Shown here one piece after another: positions 33,000 through 44,305 of a DNA stretch of 64,000 bases (positions within the stretch are counted from its first letter, which is position 1; every line of letters starts with the position of its first letter). Both the position numbers and the translations under genes were made by a program. Origin of the DNA: Apus apus. Lineage: Eukaryota; Chordata; Aves; Apodiformes; Apodidae. The notes under the pieces are model-generated. The model ran no database searches, was not told where the DNA came from, and saw only the letters and a program-made list of their open reading frames with translations. The stretch is from positions 6,115,001 through 6,179,000 of the forward strand of contig NC_067296.1 of assembly GCF_020740795.1 (NCBI RefSeq). The letters run 5' to 3'.

Positions 33000-34620
33000 A
33001 AGGGGCCACACTATAACAGACCAGTTAAAAATTGGGTAAAAATTGGAACAGTTAATTTAAATAAATAAATTATTAATTTAAGCATCCAGATAAAGACTGG
33101 GATAATCTTGAGTGCACTGACCACTCAGCAAGCCCTTTGAACATCTTTTGTAGTTATTACTGTATCTACAGATGGCAATAGTGATTATGGTCAGGGCAAA
33201 TTAAAATCTCATTTCCACCCAACATTATATCATTAACCAGGCTGGTAAAGCACAGATGAAATAGGATGTGTGTATGTTTTTTAGTTTTAAATTTTAATAT
33301 TTGTAAGTATCTATTTCACTGAAGTGGCTACAGCTCATGTTATGTGGCTGGTTGCACCAGTCAAGAAACATGAGCTATGGTCTCTGCAGTTAATCATCAC
33401 CAAGTCACTGCCAAGTTTTACACCTGAACACCTGATTGTGAGTCTTTCCTGCAAATATATGATCTAAAAATGCACGAGTAAAGCTTGAAAAGTTCAAATT
33501 TCTGAATGACAATGAATAAGTACAGACAATTTCCTTCCCATACTTGCTCAGTTCCAGTAGTTTCTTCCTTTAAAAAAAGATGCTGTAACTTGCAAGGTAG
33601 CTCAACCCAGCAAAGGGTTCCATGGAAATGGTTGTTGTGAGTTTTGCATGATGATTAATCTGTGACTGATAATCAGTATAGAAAGGGAATGAATGGAAAC
33701 CCCAAACACCACCTTCAGCATGTGGCTAACAGAGAGATTAACTCGACTGGGCAGGAGTTACTTCCCAGTGACTGTGCAGCTAGGAGAGCATTGCCTGCTC
33801 AGCCTGCAGGGAAAAACCTGCCCAGCAGCTGCACCAGAAAGGCAACACTGTGAGAATCAAATTAATTCAAACACGCAGGGCTTGGGGGGGTGAGGATTTT
33901 CTTTGGCAGATGCAGAAGGGGGCATTATATCCTGTGCAGAAAAGGGGAGTATTTTAGCTGCACAGGCAGCCACCACAGCTGCTTGAGGAAGTCAGGTCAT
34001 TATAGGTAAACATGACTAATTGAGACCATTTCATGCCCAAGTGCATGTACACTTAATCACATTAATTATATATTTTAAAATTTGTAATCTCTTCCCCACT
34101 TCTTCTGTTAATGGGCTGTTTAATTTGTGTTGTAGGAAGAGTAACTAATTTACATCTTGGTGAACTCTGGTTATTTTTATCCTTATCGTAGCCCTCTGCA
34201 ACCTCACACTTCTCTCTGAAAGAAACTTAGGGTGGGGGAGAACAGAACATCTTCCATATCCTGCTCTCAGGGTATGGGGATGCAGAAGCTAAGAGTCTTG
34301 CCTATGGCTGGAGATGGAGTTTGTCAGAGCCACAAAATAAACCCAGCTCCTCAGAGTCTGTGCTCATCACAAGACCATTTCCCCCTGCAAATTAAAACCC
34401 ATCGTTAGTCTGTTCTGCTGCAACCTGGCTGTGCAGAACAAGAAATGTAAATATTTTGGAGCACTAGGTATTAATTTGTAGCATTGGTCAAGTTTGCGCC
34501 GCTGAAAACTGAATTGATTCTTTATTGCACTTTGCCCTGTATCCCAAAATATTTTGATCTTTGGATATAACCACCAAATATGCTAAAAAATTCCCTGCAG
34601 CTCAGATCATTCCCTTCCTA
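33000..34620. other. AT-rich gene-free block, possible conserved noncoding DNA
   Basis: About 1.6 kb is clearly more AT-rich than its surroundings and has no recognised repeat or exon. Homeobox-type TAAT cores are frequent (around 33650 and 34060-34160). The contrast with the GC-rich flanks fits conserved noncoding elements, but this cannot be told from one sequence. Confidence 0.35.
34262..34385. repeat. Possible ancient MIR/L3-like fragment
   Basis: The order 'gcagaagctaagagtcttgc', 'gagccacaaaataaaccc', 'agctcctcagagtctgtgct' resembles the tail half of MIR-type SINEs ('gcccaaggtcac...gagccaggattcaaaccc'). It is a weak resemblance judged by eye. Confidence 0.25.
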
Positions 34621-37600
34621 TTCATTTGAGGAGGGGTGGAGGGGGAAAATGTGTGACCTGCAGAGGTTTTCATTCGGGATCCAGTGATGGTGCAGTCTGT
34701 ATAAATTCCCTGGGGTTAATTTCCACCCCTTGTTTTGAAATTTCTTGGTGTTTCAGGGCTGGAAAAGACCTTTCCCACAGGTGCTGAGCTACCATCATCT
34801 CTCTTTTGCCTCTCTCCTCAGCACCTCTGCTGCAAATAACACAGCATTGGCTCAGGGGAGTGAGACTGAACCTTGGTTCTGTCAAGACCAAAGGCTTGTG
34901 GGAAGAGCATGGCTGCCCAGCAGAGAAGGGCAGCAAAGCTCTAGGCCAGTGTGAGGAGAAGGCTGCTCTGCCCCTGCCCCAGGCTGCATTTCAAAGGCAT
35001 CACTGGCACAAGGGAACAAAGCACAATATTATTTTTTTCCTATTTTTTTTTAAGCTGACACTGAATAGAGCAGGCTGCGGAGCTGAAAGCACCGAGGCTG
35101 ATGGACAGAGTCTCATCAAAGGGCTAAAACTGTCTTAAACTCCAAGCTTAAGCTTCTATTAGGCAAAGAAAATACAGGACACATTCTGCTTATGTAGCAC
35201 CTCTCGTGTGAGCATCCCAGGGCACTCCACGATCGAGCTCAAACACAATCAATCATGGAGATGTGAGCAGTGCTCAGCAAGGGCAGCAGGGAGGCTGGGG
35301 AAGCAGCAGCAGCACGGCCACTACAAGCACCTGCTTTCCAGAGGGAAGGGCTGGGGGGGCTGGTGAGGGTCCCCCCAGTGGGGAATGGGGAGTCAGGAGA
35401 TGCCAGCAGGGTGTGGGAATCCCTGTGAGGCAGGAGGACAAGCTGGGAGGAGAGGTGGGGGTCTCAAGAACCCACCTTAGCCCAAGCTTAGGTTGGAAAA
35501 GAGCCCTTGCTGGTGTTTTGTGAAAAAAAAATATAATAAAAATGGGGTAGATATTTTTTCTCTTCCTCCAGGCATCCTTCCTTGGTGGCAAGAGAGGATC
35601 CAGAAATCCCACCAAAACAGAAAGATTCCCATTTGGCACAGTCAAGAGACTCAGTGTGACTGTTTGAGCTGAGGATGTGGTGCAGAGCTCTTGGTCCTGC
35701 TCCATAGCAAACCTCCAAACCTTGGCCAGCTTATTCTTCTGTGTGGGGAGGCTCCTCCACTGGGGCAGCCACGAGGGCTGAGGTCCCTGCAAGGCTTTAT
35801 CCAAGGGCTGGAGAATTAAGACTCCAGCGACTCATTCTGCAAATGGCTTTAAGGCAAGCTCAGCTTTTCAGGTCTTGCCTTCTTCGAAAACATGCAGTGT
35901 TTTTTGGGTGTGTTCAGCAGGGAGAACTTGTGTGCACTGGGTCATCGTGATACAGGTGGGTGAGGCTGTGATGCTGCTGCAGTGTGCCTGGGGACACCAT
36001 TGTCTTCCAAGTGACAACAGCAGCACCATCAGCCTGAGCAAGATGCTGCTGTCTTGCAAGAAGGTCTGAACTTCTCCACAGCTAACTTTAAGCACCCAGA
36101 GGAGGTGTATAGTTGCCCTAGGCTCCTGGCAAGAGTTGGTAATGTTGTCTGGCTGCACACTGAGACTGGGGTGATTCTGTTTCCAGATGAGGATCCCCCA
36201 GTTCTGCAGAAGTTATCCATACCATAGTCTCACATCAGCAAGGCACACTTCTTTAAAATCAAGCTGATTGACAGATAATCAATGGAATCACAAAAAATTA
36301 GACAATTTCCTAAGCAACTTGATGATTTTAAATCATTATCAACTCAAGGCATCATTGTTCTTGCTCCAATTAATAGAGAAATACCTGATACAACATGAAC
36401 TCTACGACCAGGAAAGATTTCCCCTGAGCCTGGTCTAGCTCAGGAGTAAAGATGCTGTTCCCAGATGTGTTGGATCTTCCTTCAAATCTCTGCTCAGATG
36501 CTGGGTTCTCCACATCACCCCTCCAAATAAGTGCCCGAATTCTGGGTGAGTGGGACAAGGTGGGGACAAGGTTCACCAGCCACTCTTCAGCTCTGCAAGT
36601 GGTTCTACAGTCTCTAATGAATCTGTGCCCTGCATGATTTAGAGGCAAAATGTGGTTTCTCAATGAAAGTGAAAAAATTTGCTGGGAGTTTTGTTTCAAA
36701 TTCAATCAGATAAAAAAACCAAACAACAAACCCAAAGCCCCACAACCAATTTTTTTAGTAAAATAATCTGGAAGATTTTAGCTTGAATCAAGCAGTGATT
36801 TGATGATGTTAAGGAAAAAGGTAGGAAGAAAGGGAAGATCAGGCATATCTGCTGTACCTGACAAATTAATTCAGTTTAGTGACAGGTTTATACCTGTCAC
36901 AGCTCAACTAGTTGTCTGTGAGAGCTCTTGGGGGACCTTCTGCAGTCCTCCTAGAACTGACTTTATTCCCTGTTAATGAATAAAAGCCTTTCTGCAGTTT
37001 TAAAAGGCCTAAATTCCACTTCTCTGATTCTTTACAGGGGAATGGTGGCCAGCTCCTCAGAAGAACATTGGCCTTGGCTGGTGCAGATGGCAGCAAATAC
37101 ATGCCCAGAAGTAGAGATTTACTCTAACCCTGCAGGACACCTGGGCCCAGCTGCGCTTTGCTCACTGCACTTGCAAGAATCTGTGATTTACAGAGATAAT
37201 CCTCAGACATTTCAAGCTGGGCTGAAGAGAGACACATTTCCAGCCCATGCCATCAATTCTATTCATCTGGAACAGGTGCCAGGCTTATGAAATCCTCCTG
37301 CCTGGTGGTAGACTCCACATGCTTCATTAGCAGCCAGCCGAGCAGCCACCTCCAGCTCGTCGGCATTGCAAACAGCCTGGGGATCAGAGCCCCAAACCTG
37401 GGAAGCAAAGGAGGCAAGGATTCAAAGGGAAAGGGGGATTTAGGCAGACAATGCCAGGCTCTGTGAAACCTGCTCCCAGCCCCTCTTGTCCTCCCTCGTT
37501 CCAGTGAACGCAGCTGCCTGTCCTTGCTAATTCAGGGGTACAATGCTGTGCTGGAAGTGCTAGACGTGGCCCTGGCAGTCTCATTAAAAACAACATCTAA

Positions 37601-38065
37601 TAAATTGCCAAATGCCATTTACCCTGGATAACCTCCTTAGCTGAGACTCTCTGTATCTCCTGGAGCTGCTTTGATGTCTCCTCCTGCTCTTTCAGCCCAG
37701 ATGTTGTCACAGATTTGCTGACAATGGCTGCAAACTGGCTTTGAAACCTGCTCTGGCAAGAAATACTTTCCCATCCTGTCTCAGATGGGGTCTGCTATTT
37801 TTCTTCCCCCCCCTCCCTCCCCACCACATTTTTCTTACTGAGGCCGTTGGGATGAATAAAAGCTCTTTGTTCATGTGGCCGTTTCTCTGCTCGCTGACGC
37901 TTTTTAAATATGTTTTTAAAATGAAGTTGAAATGACAGTGGCAAATAGATGAAATAGGTCTCCAATACCACAGTGGTGCTCGGGCACCACTGCCAGCTGT
38001 GAACATGAAGAGTGGAAGGGGGGCAGGAGCATTAAGAGCCCCAGAAATGCTTTCTCCCCCTCTCA
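34621..38065. other. Intergenic region, nothing recognised
   Basis: About 3.4 kb between the AT-rich block and the microsatellite upstream of FITM2. No exon with conserved protein sequence, RNA gene or clear repeat was recognised. A segment near 35180-35260 (GTAGCACCTCTCGTGTGAGC) loosely recalls old amniote repeats, but I do not call it. Confidence 0.5.
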
Positions 38066-38070
38066 GGGAA

Positions 38071-38071
38071 A

Positions 38072-38136
<65 letters not shown>
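38071..38136. repeat. (AAT)n microsatellite, about 22 copies
   Basis: An uninterrupted run of AAT/TAA triplets over 66 bases, with no visible impurity. It lies about 0.65 kb upstream of the FITM2 start codon. Confidence 0.98.
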
Positions 38137-38137
<1 letters not shown>

Positions 38138-38206
38138 CATTATATATTATATTATATATAATATATTATAATATTATATAATATATGATATTATTATTAT
38201 TATTAA
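38137..38206. repeat. AT-only palindromic tract
   Basis: Almost pure A/T sequence of ATTATAT and ATAATAT words follows the AAT run and ends in (ATT)n, the reverse complement of (AAT)n. The whole 38071-38206 stretch could fold into a long AT hairpin. Confidence 0.9.
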
Positions 38207-38385
38207 TTCATTCTTATGAATGAGGAAATTCTCAGCTTTTTCTCTCGGATTAAGGTGCCAAGGTCCAGTTCAGATGTTTAGATCCACTCTCTTGGAGGTT
38301 AGGAGGGTCTTTCAGAGGAGCTGGCATCTGGCTCTGAAGCAGTGGATGCTCAAGCACAGGGTGAGAGCGACGAGCGTCGAGGGAA

Positions 38386-38523
38386 GGACCAGATTGGATG
38401 CCAGGGAATGCTCGGATGGGATGTCAGGGAAGGACCAGATTGGATGCCGGGGAATGCTCGGATGGGATGTCAGGGAAGGACCAGATTGGATGCCAGGGAA
38501 TGCTCGGATGGGATGTCAGGAAA
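38386..38523. repeat. 46-bp minisatellite, three copies
   Basis: Copies start with GGACCAGATTGGATGCC at 38386, 38432 and 38478. They are nearly identical (a CAGG/CGGG change in the middle copy and a change near the end of the last). The unit is not a multiple of three, yet it has no stop in this strand's frames, so overlapping open frames cross it. It lies at the left edge of the FITM2 CpG island. Confidence 0.95.
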
Positions 38524-38708
38524 AGCCAATTAACGGAAGGACTGCCAGGCAGCCCCGGGGAAGGGGCTGAGCAGGCAGCCCCGGGGGGCTCGGGGCTGGA
38601 CCCGCGTCCTTCCAGCCCGTTCCCACCCGCTTCCCGCCCCGCACCTCCCGGCAGCGCCGCGCGGGGCCCGCAGGGGGCGCCCTCCCCTCCCTCCCTCCCG
38701 CCTCGCCA

Positions 38709-38718
38709 CGCATGCGCA
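38709..38718. promoter_or_regulatory. NRF1-type motif in the FITM2 promoter
   Basis: CGCATGCGCA fits the core of the NRF1 consensus (YGCGCAYGCGCR), typical of CpG-island promoters close to the transcription start. Confidence 0.55.
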
Positions 38719-38791
38719 GAGCCCTCCCCGCCACCAGGGGGCGCCGGCGCGGGCAGGGGGCGCGGTACGGCGGCCGGGAGGGGCGGCGGGG

Positions 38792-38955
38792 ATGGAGCGG
38801 AGCGGGCGGGGGCTGCGGGCAGCGCTGGCGGGCGGGCGGCTGTGCCGGCGGCTGCCCTGGCTGCTGCTGGCCATCGTCCTGCTCGGCTCCGCTCTCAAGG
38901 ACGGCGACATGGTGCCCGAGACGCCCCTGCGGAACAAGCGCAACCCGCTCAACCT
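38792..38955 (+). CDS. FITM2: FITM2 coding exon 1
   Basis: Encodes MERSGRGLRAALAGG, the first membrane helix (LPWLLLAIVLLGSAL) and ETPLRNKRNPLN plus two bases of Leu55. The donor is CT/gtgagg. Confidence 0.96.
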
Positions 38956-41659
38956 GTGAGGAGGAGGGCGGGGGGGGTGGGGGGGGCGGACAGCGGCGCG
39001 GGCCCTGAGGGGCGGTGGGGCCGGGAGGGCCGGGAGGGCCCGGTCCGAGCGGCAGCGGGGCTTGTGCCGCCCCCCGGCCCCTCCCGGGCTGTCGGAGCGG
39101 CCCCGGGGGTGCGGAGGCCTCCGCGGGGCCGGCCCTGGCGCTCGGCGGAGGGGGCTGCTGGGGGGCTGGGGGGGGAGCCGGGCAGGTGGGGATGGGACCC
39201 GGCTCGGGAACCGGGGCTCCCCTCCGCTGGGGAGCGCGGCGGGGCAGGGCAGTCGCCGTTGACGGGAGGTTGGCTGCCCTGAACGCCTCCCCGGGGCGGT
39301 TCAGGACAGCTGGAGTTTCTTGCTCCGTTTTTGTTGGAAGAGGAAAAGCAGGAGCTTTATTTTGTCCTTCCTGAGACCCCAGGCAATTCCTCAGGTTAGT
39401 TTCTGAACTGATCTGAAAGCAAGCTGAAGAAAATAGGTGTTTTAGCGTCTGTTGTAGAAGCAGAGCTGCTGCCATCCTTTTCTAATACTTAGGCAGCGAT
39501 TTCACTGGCTTAGTCATGGTTTAAAACTTCCTTTGGACGTTTTGAAGGGCATGAGGCAGGTGAAGAGCTGGCCCAGCACCTGTGTGCTTCCCCTGCTGCA
39601 GATCAGAAAGCAAAACTAAACTTGCTGGTGTCCCCTGTGACTTGAGGAGTTTTGTGCTCTACTGATACAGCTTTGTCATTGGGTGACGTGTGGGAGAGGA
39701 GCTGCTTTCAGTGTGATTGGAAAAGAGGATGGGCAGGAGCACTTGGAGAGTGAAATTGATTTTGCAATAAAAACACCCTGCAGTTCTAGTTCCCCTTTTT
39801 GAATAGAGTAAGGTTATCTGTAGGGACAGCTCCTAAACTATTCCCCCCGCCCCAATTACTTGCCTCCTGGATTGCTAGCAGCAGTGTTATTAGCAGCCTT
39901 TCTTGCTTTTAACTATCTCAGTAAAATTAGGATTTTACTTTAAAATACTATTCTGTGGTTGCAGCTGTAGTTGCCAGACAAATATCCCCTCCACTGTAAA
40001 ACAGAGAGTAAAGCAGCTACTCCTCAGAGTCCCTGGCAGGGCCCTGATCATTTTTGTTAGGGTCTTGTTGCAGATACAGAACTCTCTTCCTGCTTGGATT
40101 GATCTTAGATGTTGAGGAGGTGATGATTCTGTGAGGTCTGTGTGTGTCCAGCTGTAGCTCAGCCACAAACTAGAATTCTGCTGTCTGGTTTTCAAACTGG
40201 AATGTGGGTGAGGAGGGGGTTGCCCAGCTCCCCTCTCCCACCAGCTGCGTTGCAAGGTACTAAGTGGAGACAGAAGATCACAGGCTGTGGTCTCCTCAAC
40301 TTCTACCTGCTCCACTTTGAGACTGGAAATGAGGACTAGTTAAGTGGTGCTGTCTCCTGCTAAACAAGGTATCAGCACATCATTGGGTGGCTTTCAGGAT
40401 TTTATAGGCATCACAGCAAAAATGTTCAAGGCAGAGAGTGAATTTAGAGATGGGAGGGTTTGTGTTGGCCACGGGAAAGCGCTTGTCAGCTGGAGGAGCA
40501 GGAAAGGAAGGAGCACATGGTGCTGCTTTGTGTGTTTTATTAGGTGATCAGGGAAGAGAGTCAGCCCTTCTCCTGGCTGCCTTACTCAGTACTAAGGGGG
40601 TGAGGGTGTGAAGCAAGGATTATTGAGATGAAGGGTCAGAGAAAGGGCTACTGTGGCCAGGGTGCCAAGCTAAAAATACATCCTTTGCAGCTACAGTCTG
40701 AGCAAGGCGGAGTTGAGCGGGTTTGTAGGGTAAAAGTGATTGCAAAACTGACCTGCAAGTCTGAACGAGGGCCCTGGGCCCAAGGGGAGGCTGCCTGGGA
40801 AGCAGCTGAAGTACCTGGCTGAGGGAGTGCTGAGAGGCTGAAACAGCAGGGAGAGGGTCAAGGTTTTAGCTGTGCTCTGATTGAGGGAGGGCATGAGTGT
40901 CTGATTTGGCAGCTCCAAACACTGACCTTGAAAACCTGCTTCAAGCACCACCACTTACACCACTTGCTGTGAAGTTTCACATGTGTTTTCTTTCTCTTTT
41001 GGCATTTCTCTGGCAGATACTTTGTCAAGGTGGCTTGGGCATGGACATTCTGGCTTCTGCTGCCCTTCATGGCAGTCACCACCTACCAGTTTGCCAAGGC
41101 CAAGTTCCTCTACGGGGCCACCAAGAGCTTTTTGATGGTGCTGCGGCGTCTCAGCGCCCTGCTGGTGGGCACTGTCATCTGGTATGTCTGCACTGGGCTC
41201 TTCATCTACATTGAGAACCTCACTGGTACCTGCTCCACCTCGGGCCAGCCTGGCCAACCCCACCGGGTCTATGCCACCAAGCAGGAATGCCACCAGGACA
41301 ATGGCATCTGGAGTGGATTTGACATCTCGGGGCACTGCTTCCTGCTCTCCTATTGCACTCTGATGATTGTGGAGGAGGTAGCTGTGCTGGAAGGCTTGTC
41401 TGTAGACCAGAACTCTAAGCTGCATGTTGTGATCAACAGCCTGTTTGTCTCCTTGTGTTTTCTCTCCATGATCTGGGTGTTCATGTTTCTCTGCACTGCC
41501 ATCTATTTCCATGACTTCAGTCAAAAGCTTCTTGGGGTACTGATAGGGCTGTCAGCCTGGTATGGGACATACAGGTTTTGGTACTTAAAACCCTTTTCTC
41601 CTGGACTACCTCTTCCAAATATTCCTTTGAGTTCAAAGAAATACAGTTATAGCAGATAA
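38792..41659 (+). CDS. FITM2: FITM2, fat storage-inducing transmembrane protein 2 (2 exons)
   Basis: Exons 38792-38955 and 41017-41659 encode 268 residues (human about 262). FITM2/FIT2 is a multi-pass ER membrane enzyme of the lipid phosphate phosphatase type. It cleaves fatty acyl-CoA and is needed for lipid-droplet budding and ER homeostasis. Hydrophobic segments lie at about 22-36, 58-80, 98-121, 159-177, 193-218 and 226-243. Both catalytic histidines of the family are present: His161 in FDISGH and His220 in LCTAIYFHDFSQK. Other landmarks are NKRNPLNLYFVKVAWAWTF across the splice and SAWYGTYRFWYLKPFSPG near the end. The ATG at 38792 has G at +4 and follows GC-rich 5' UTR. The gene runs opposite to its three neighbours, as in human. 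Confidence 0.98.
38956..41016 (+). other. FITM2: FITM2 intron 1
   Basis: About 2.1 kb with a GTGAGG donor and a GGCAG acceptor after a pyrimidine-rich tract. The first 370 bases are the downstream half of the CpG island. No repeat or nested gene was recognised. Confidence 0.85.
41017..41659 (+). CDS. FITM2: FITM2 coding exon 2
   Basis: Completes Leu55 and encodes residues 56-268, starting YFVKVAWAWTFWLLLPF and ending SSKKYSYSR then TAA. It carries both catalytic histidines and most membrane helices. The lumenal loop after helix 3 holds CSTSGQPGQPHRVY and a sequon Asn-Leu-Thr at 122-124. Confidence 0.98.
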
Positions 41660-44305
41660 AATGTTTTTAAATGTTTGGGTTTTGCTTTCGGTGCTGAAAG
41701 TTTGCAGTAGTTGAATGTAGAAATGGTTATGGTATCTCCACAGTAAGGAACAAGGTGATGGGCAGGGGGAACCAGATCTGCACTAGCTGATGGCTGGCAG
41801 GTAGTAATGAACTTCTTCCTTGGGAGAGATAAAAAGGATATTGGAAGAGGACTGCTCATGTTGAGGAGCAAAGAAATCAGAAGTTGGATCTGTTTCTCAC
41901 ACTAATAAATGGAGGAGCAGATCCAGGGCTGACAGAGGCCTTTGCTCTGTAAGAGCATGACTGATGTCAAATTAATTCTCTCTCTTTTAGATTGATTTAT
42001 GCCAAAATACCGTGGATGATTCAAACATCCTACTTCTGGTTGTGCTTTTTTTTTTAATATTCCTGATTGTATTGCCTTATGGGAAAGGTCTAACAGTGAC
42101 AGTGCTGCCAAGGGTTGCAAAAACATCAGTGCTCCTCAAAGCAGTGGGTAGCCCTGTTGTGAAACTAGAACATCTCACCTTAACAGGTGTTATCTACACT
42201 AACTTGCCACGAATGTTCCTTGGCTGTCTGCACCTTCTGCAACAGAGAGAGAAAATGGGAGATGTCATGTCTTTAAGCAGACTGTGAATCTCTGCAAAAT
42301 CTCTGCAAAAACAAGCCTTAACTTCCTCCTTACGTGAAGGATCCGTAATAATATTTTGTCATTTCATTCTCAGCACAAAAAAAACACCCAAACTCCTTCC
42401 AATTTTGCTAAAAAGTCTAGTGTGAGAATTGGGGTTTTATGTTTATTTTAAAAGTCTTTTATGAGTTGCACACCTTGCAACAGTGAGTACTTGGTGGTGT
42501 GTTTCTTCTGGAAGAACAAGGAAATTCTGTTGTGAGGAGCAAGTTAGCTAAACCTGTTGTTTCCCAACCAGCCTGCTTGGTAGTGAATGAAACACATTGT
42601 TTATCCCAAGAGCTGCAAAGCAGTGTACTTGGAGCAAGATTTATTCCTGCTTACCCAGCAATATCCATAAGCTGCCTCACTGAATTGCACATAAAGCTGT
42701 GGCCACCTCTGATGTGGCTGCAAACCCACTACTGAATAAAACACTACTATTAGATAATGAATAGGGATGAAGTGGGATGGGTTTCCTCATCATATCAGTG
42801 AGACATTTAGCATCCTTTTTATCCTGAGGAGCTTTTTGTTTCTTTCATAAAGGTTTCTTCATGTTGCAGTTTCACATAATCTGACACATGTGAGTCTGAG
42901 AGCAGGCTTGAGCTGTCTGTGGTGTTTGGCTCCAAGGTGAGTATTTTCCTGGATATGGGGTGTGATGCACCACAGCCTCATCTCCAGACCTTTCTTTTTG
43001 TCATCTCACCAGCTCCCTTCCAGCAAGGGAGCAGCAGCAGCAGCATTTGCAGTAAATACAGCAGTGTTAATTCCACACTTGTGATCTGCCTCTTGGGAGA
43101 GCTGAACTCTTGATTTTCCACTGAATTCAGTGGCATGTGGGAGTTGTGGTGTGTCCTGGGAAAGTACAAATCACCTCCCAGAAAGAAACTCTTTAAAGGA
43201 GGTTGTGTGTTTTTTCTGTCAAGCTCCTCCTGTTGTTTTTTAATTGAATTGCCTTTTAAGCTGAGTCTTTGGGAAATTTGCACTGATTAACTCATATTTG
43301 GTTTAACTAAATGTATTTAAATAATGCAAATGCATTTGCAGACATTCTTTTGATATGAGGTAAGCCTGTTCCCAGTAGAGTTAAGCTAGACCACAAGCCA
43401 CTTTCACCATGAAAAAGGATTATATACCCAGAAGGTGTTCTGATTAATTTAATTAGATTTAAGTTTCTATTTTAGGTTGTATTTATGTAACTTTGCTACA
43501 TAAAAAAAGCCTTGGAACAGGAAATGCTATTTATTTAAACCAACTGACTTGCTGAAGTGATCTTCAATTTCAGAAATGTTTTGTGCAGTCACTACCTGGA
43601 TATTCCTCTGCACTTGTAACCAATGTCATACAAACTTTTTATGATGGAAGTTATGTGGGATATGTTTATTCTCAAAACTTTTATTTAAACAATGAAAGAA
43701 AAACAAACCTTTGTCAGTGTTTGTGTCCTTTAGAATCTTTTTCTGATGTCTGTAAAGGTACTGTTCTTCCTTTCCCTGAATGATCCACCCTCATGGTGTT
43801 CTTGTGACTAGCAGGATCAAACTGACATGGAGAATTCTGCAGCATTTGAGTGGGCAATACAGGACAGATTCTCAAAAGTGTAGGGTTTAAAAAGAGACAA
43901 AACAAAAAGCCATGCCTGATGCAAGCAAGTTTCCTAGTCTGTTCTTGTTGCCCCAGGCAGTTGATGTTGTAGACATGGACAGTTGCTTATTGCAGCAAAT
44001 TGAAAGGCTGATCCTTTGAAATATATGGAGAAGTTCCCATGTGCTGCAATACCACTGATGAGTTTGGAAATCTTGGCATTAGTCTTTCTCAGTGCCCAGA
44101 GACCATGTGGCAACTGTTTGCATGGAAAGTTCCCTTGTGCCCCAGACCTTTTCTTTGCTCCTTTTGACTCCAGGTCTTTGTTTCCTTGCACTTCAGCTGG
44201 AAAAGCTGCACATTTTCCATTCATGTATTTGCCATCCCCTTTACCTGCCCTACCTCCCCCAGATACACTTTTTTTTCATTAAAATAAAGATGTGGCCTCT
44301 CTGTG
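41660..44305 (+). other. FITM2: FITM2 3' UTR (probable, long form)
   Basis: AU-rich sequence without a further conserved reading frame follows the stop. AATAAA signals occur at 41906, 42735 and 44283. The last has a good GT-rich downstream tract, which suggests alternative 3' ends of about 0.27, 1.1 and 2.6 kb. The true end is unknown; a further AATAAA lies at 46376. Confidence 0.5.
44283..44288 (+). terminator. Candidate FITM2 polyadenylation signal
   Basis: AATAAA sits in ATTAAAATAAAGATGTGG, followed by CTGTGACAGGTTTGT. It is the best-looking of several signals downstream of FITM2. Confidence 0.45.

Larger units (their letters stand above)
38560..39330 (+). promoter_or_regulatory. FITM2: FITM2 CpG-island promoter
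   Basis: A very CpG-dense block surrounds FITM2 exon 1 and continues into intron 1. No TATA box is visible, as usual for island promoters. An NRF1-type palindrome (CGCATGCGCA, 38709-38718) lies 74-83 bases upstream of the ATG. That motif contains an upstream ATG (38712) in another frame; it matters only if transcription starts before it. Confidence 0.8.

Noticed and set aside
38398-39282. 294-codon plus-strand frame through the 46-bp minisatellite and island
   Set aside because: Starts in tandem repeats and reads FITM2 exon 1 in the wrong frame; no homology.
38516-39475. 319-codon antisense frame over the FITM2 CpG island
   Set aside because: Pro/Arg/Ala-rich translation expected from any CpG island; the real gene is on the plus strand with conserved protein and splice sites.
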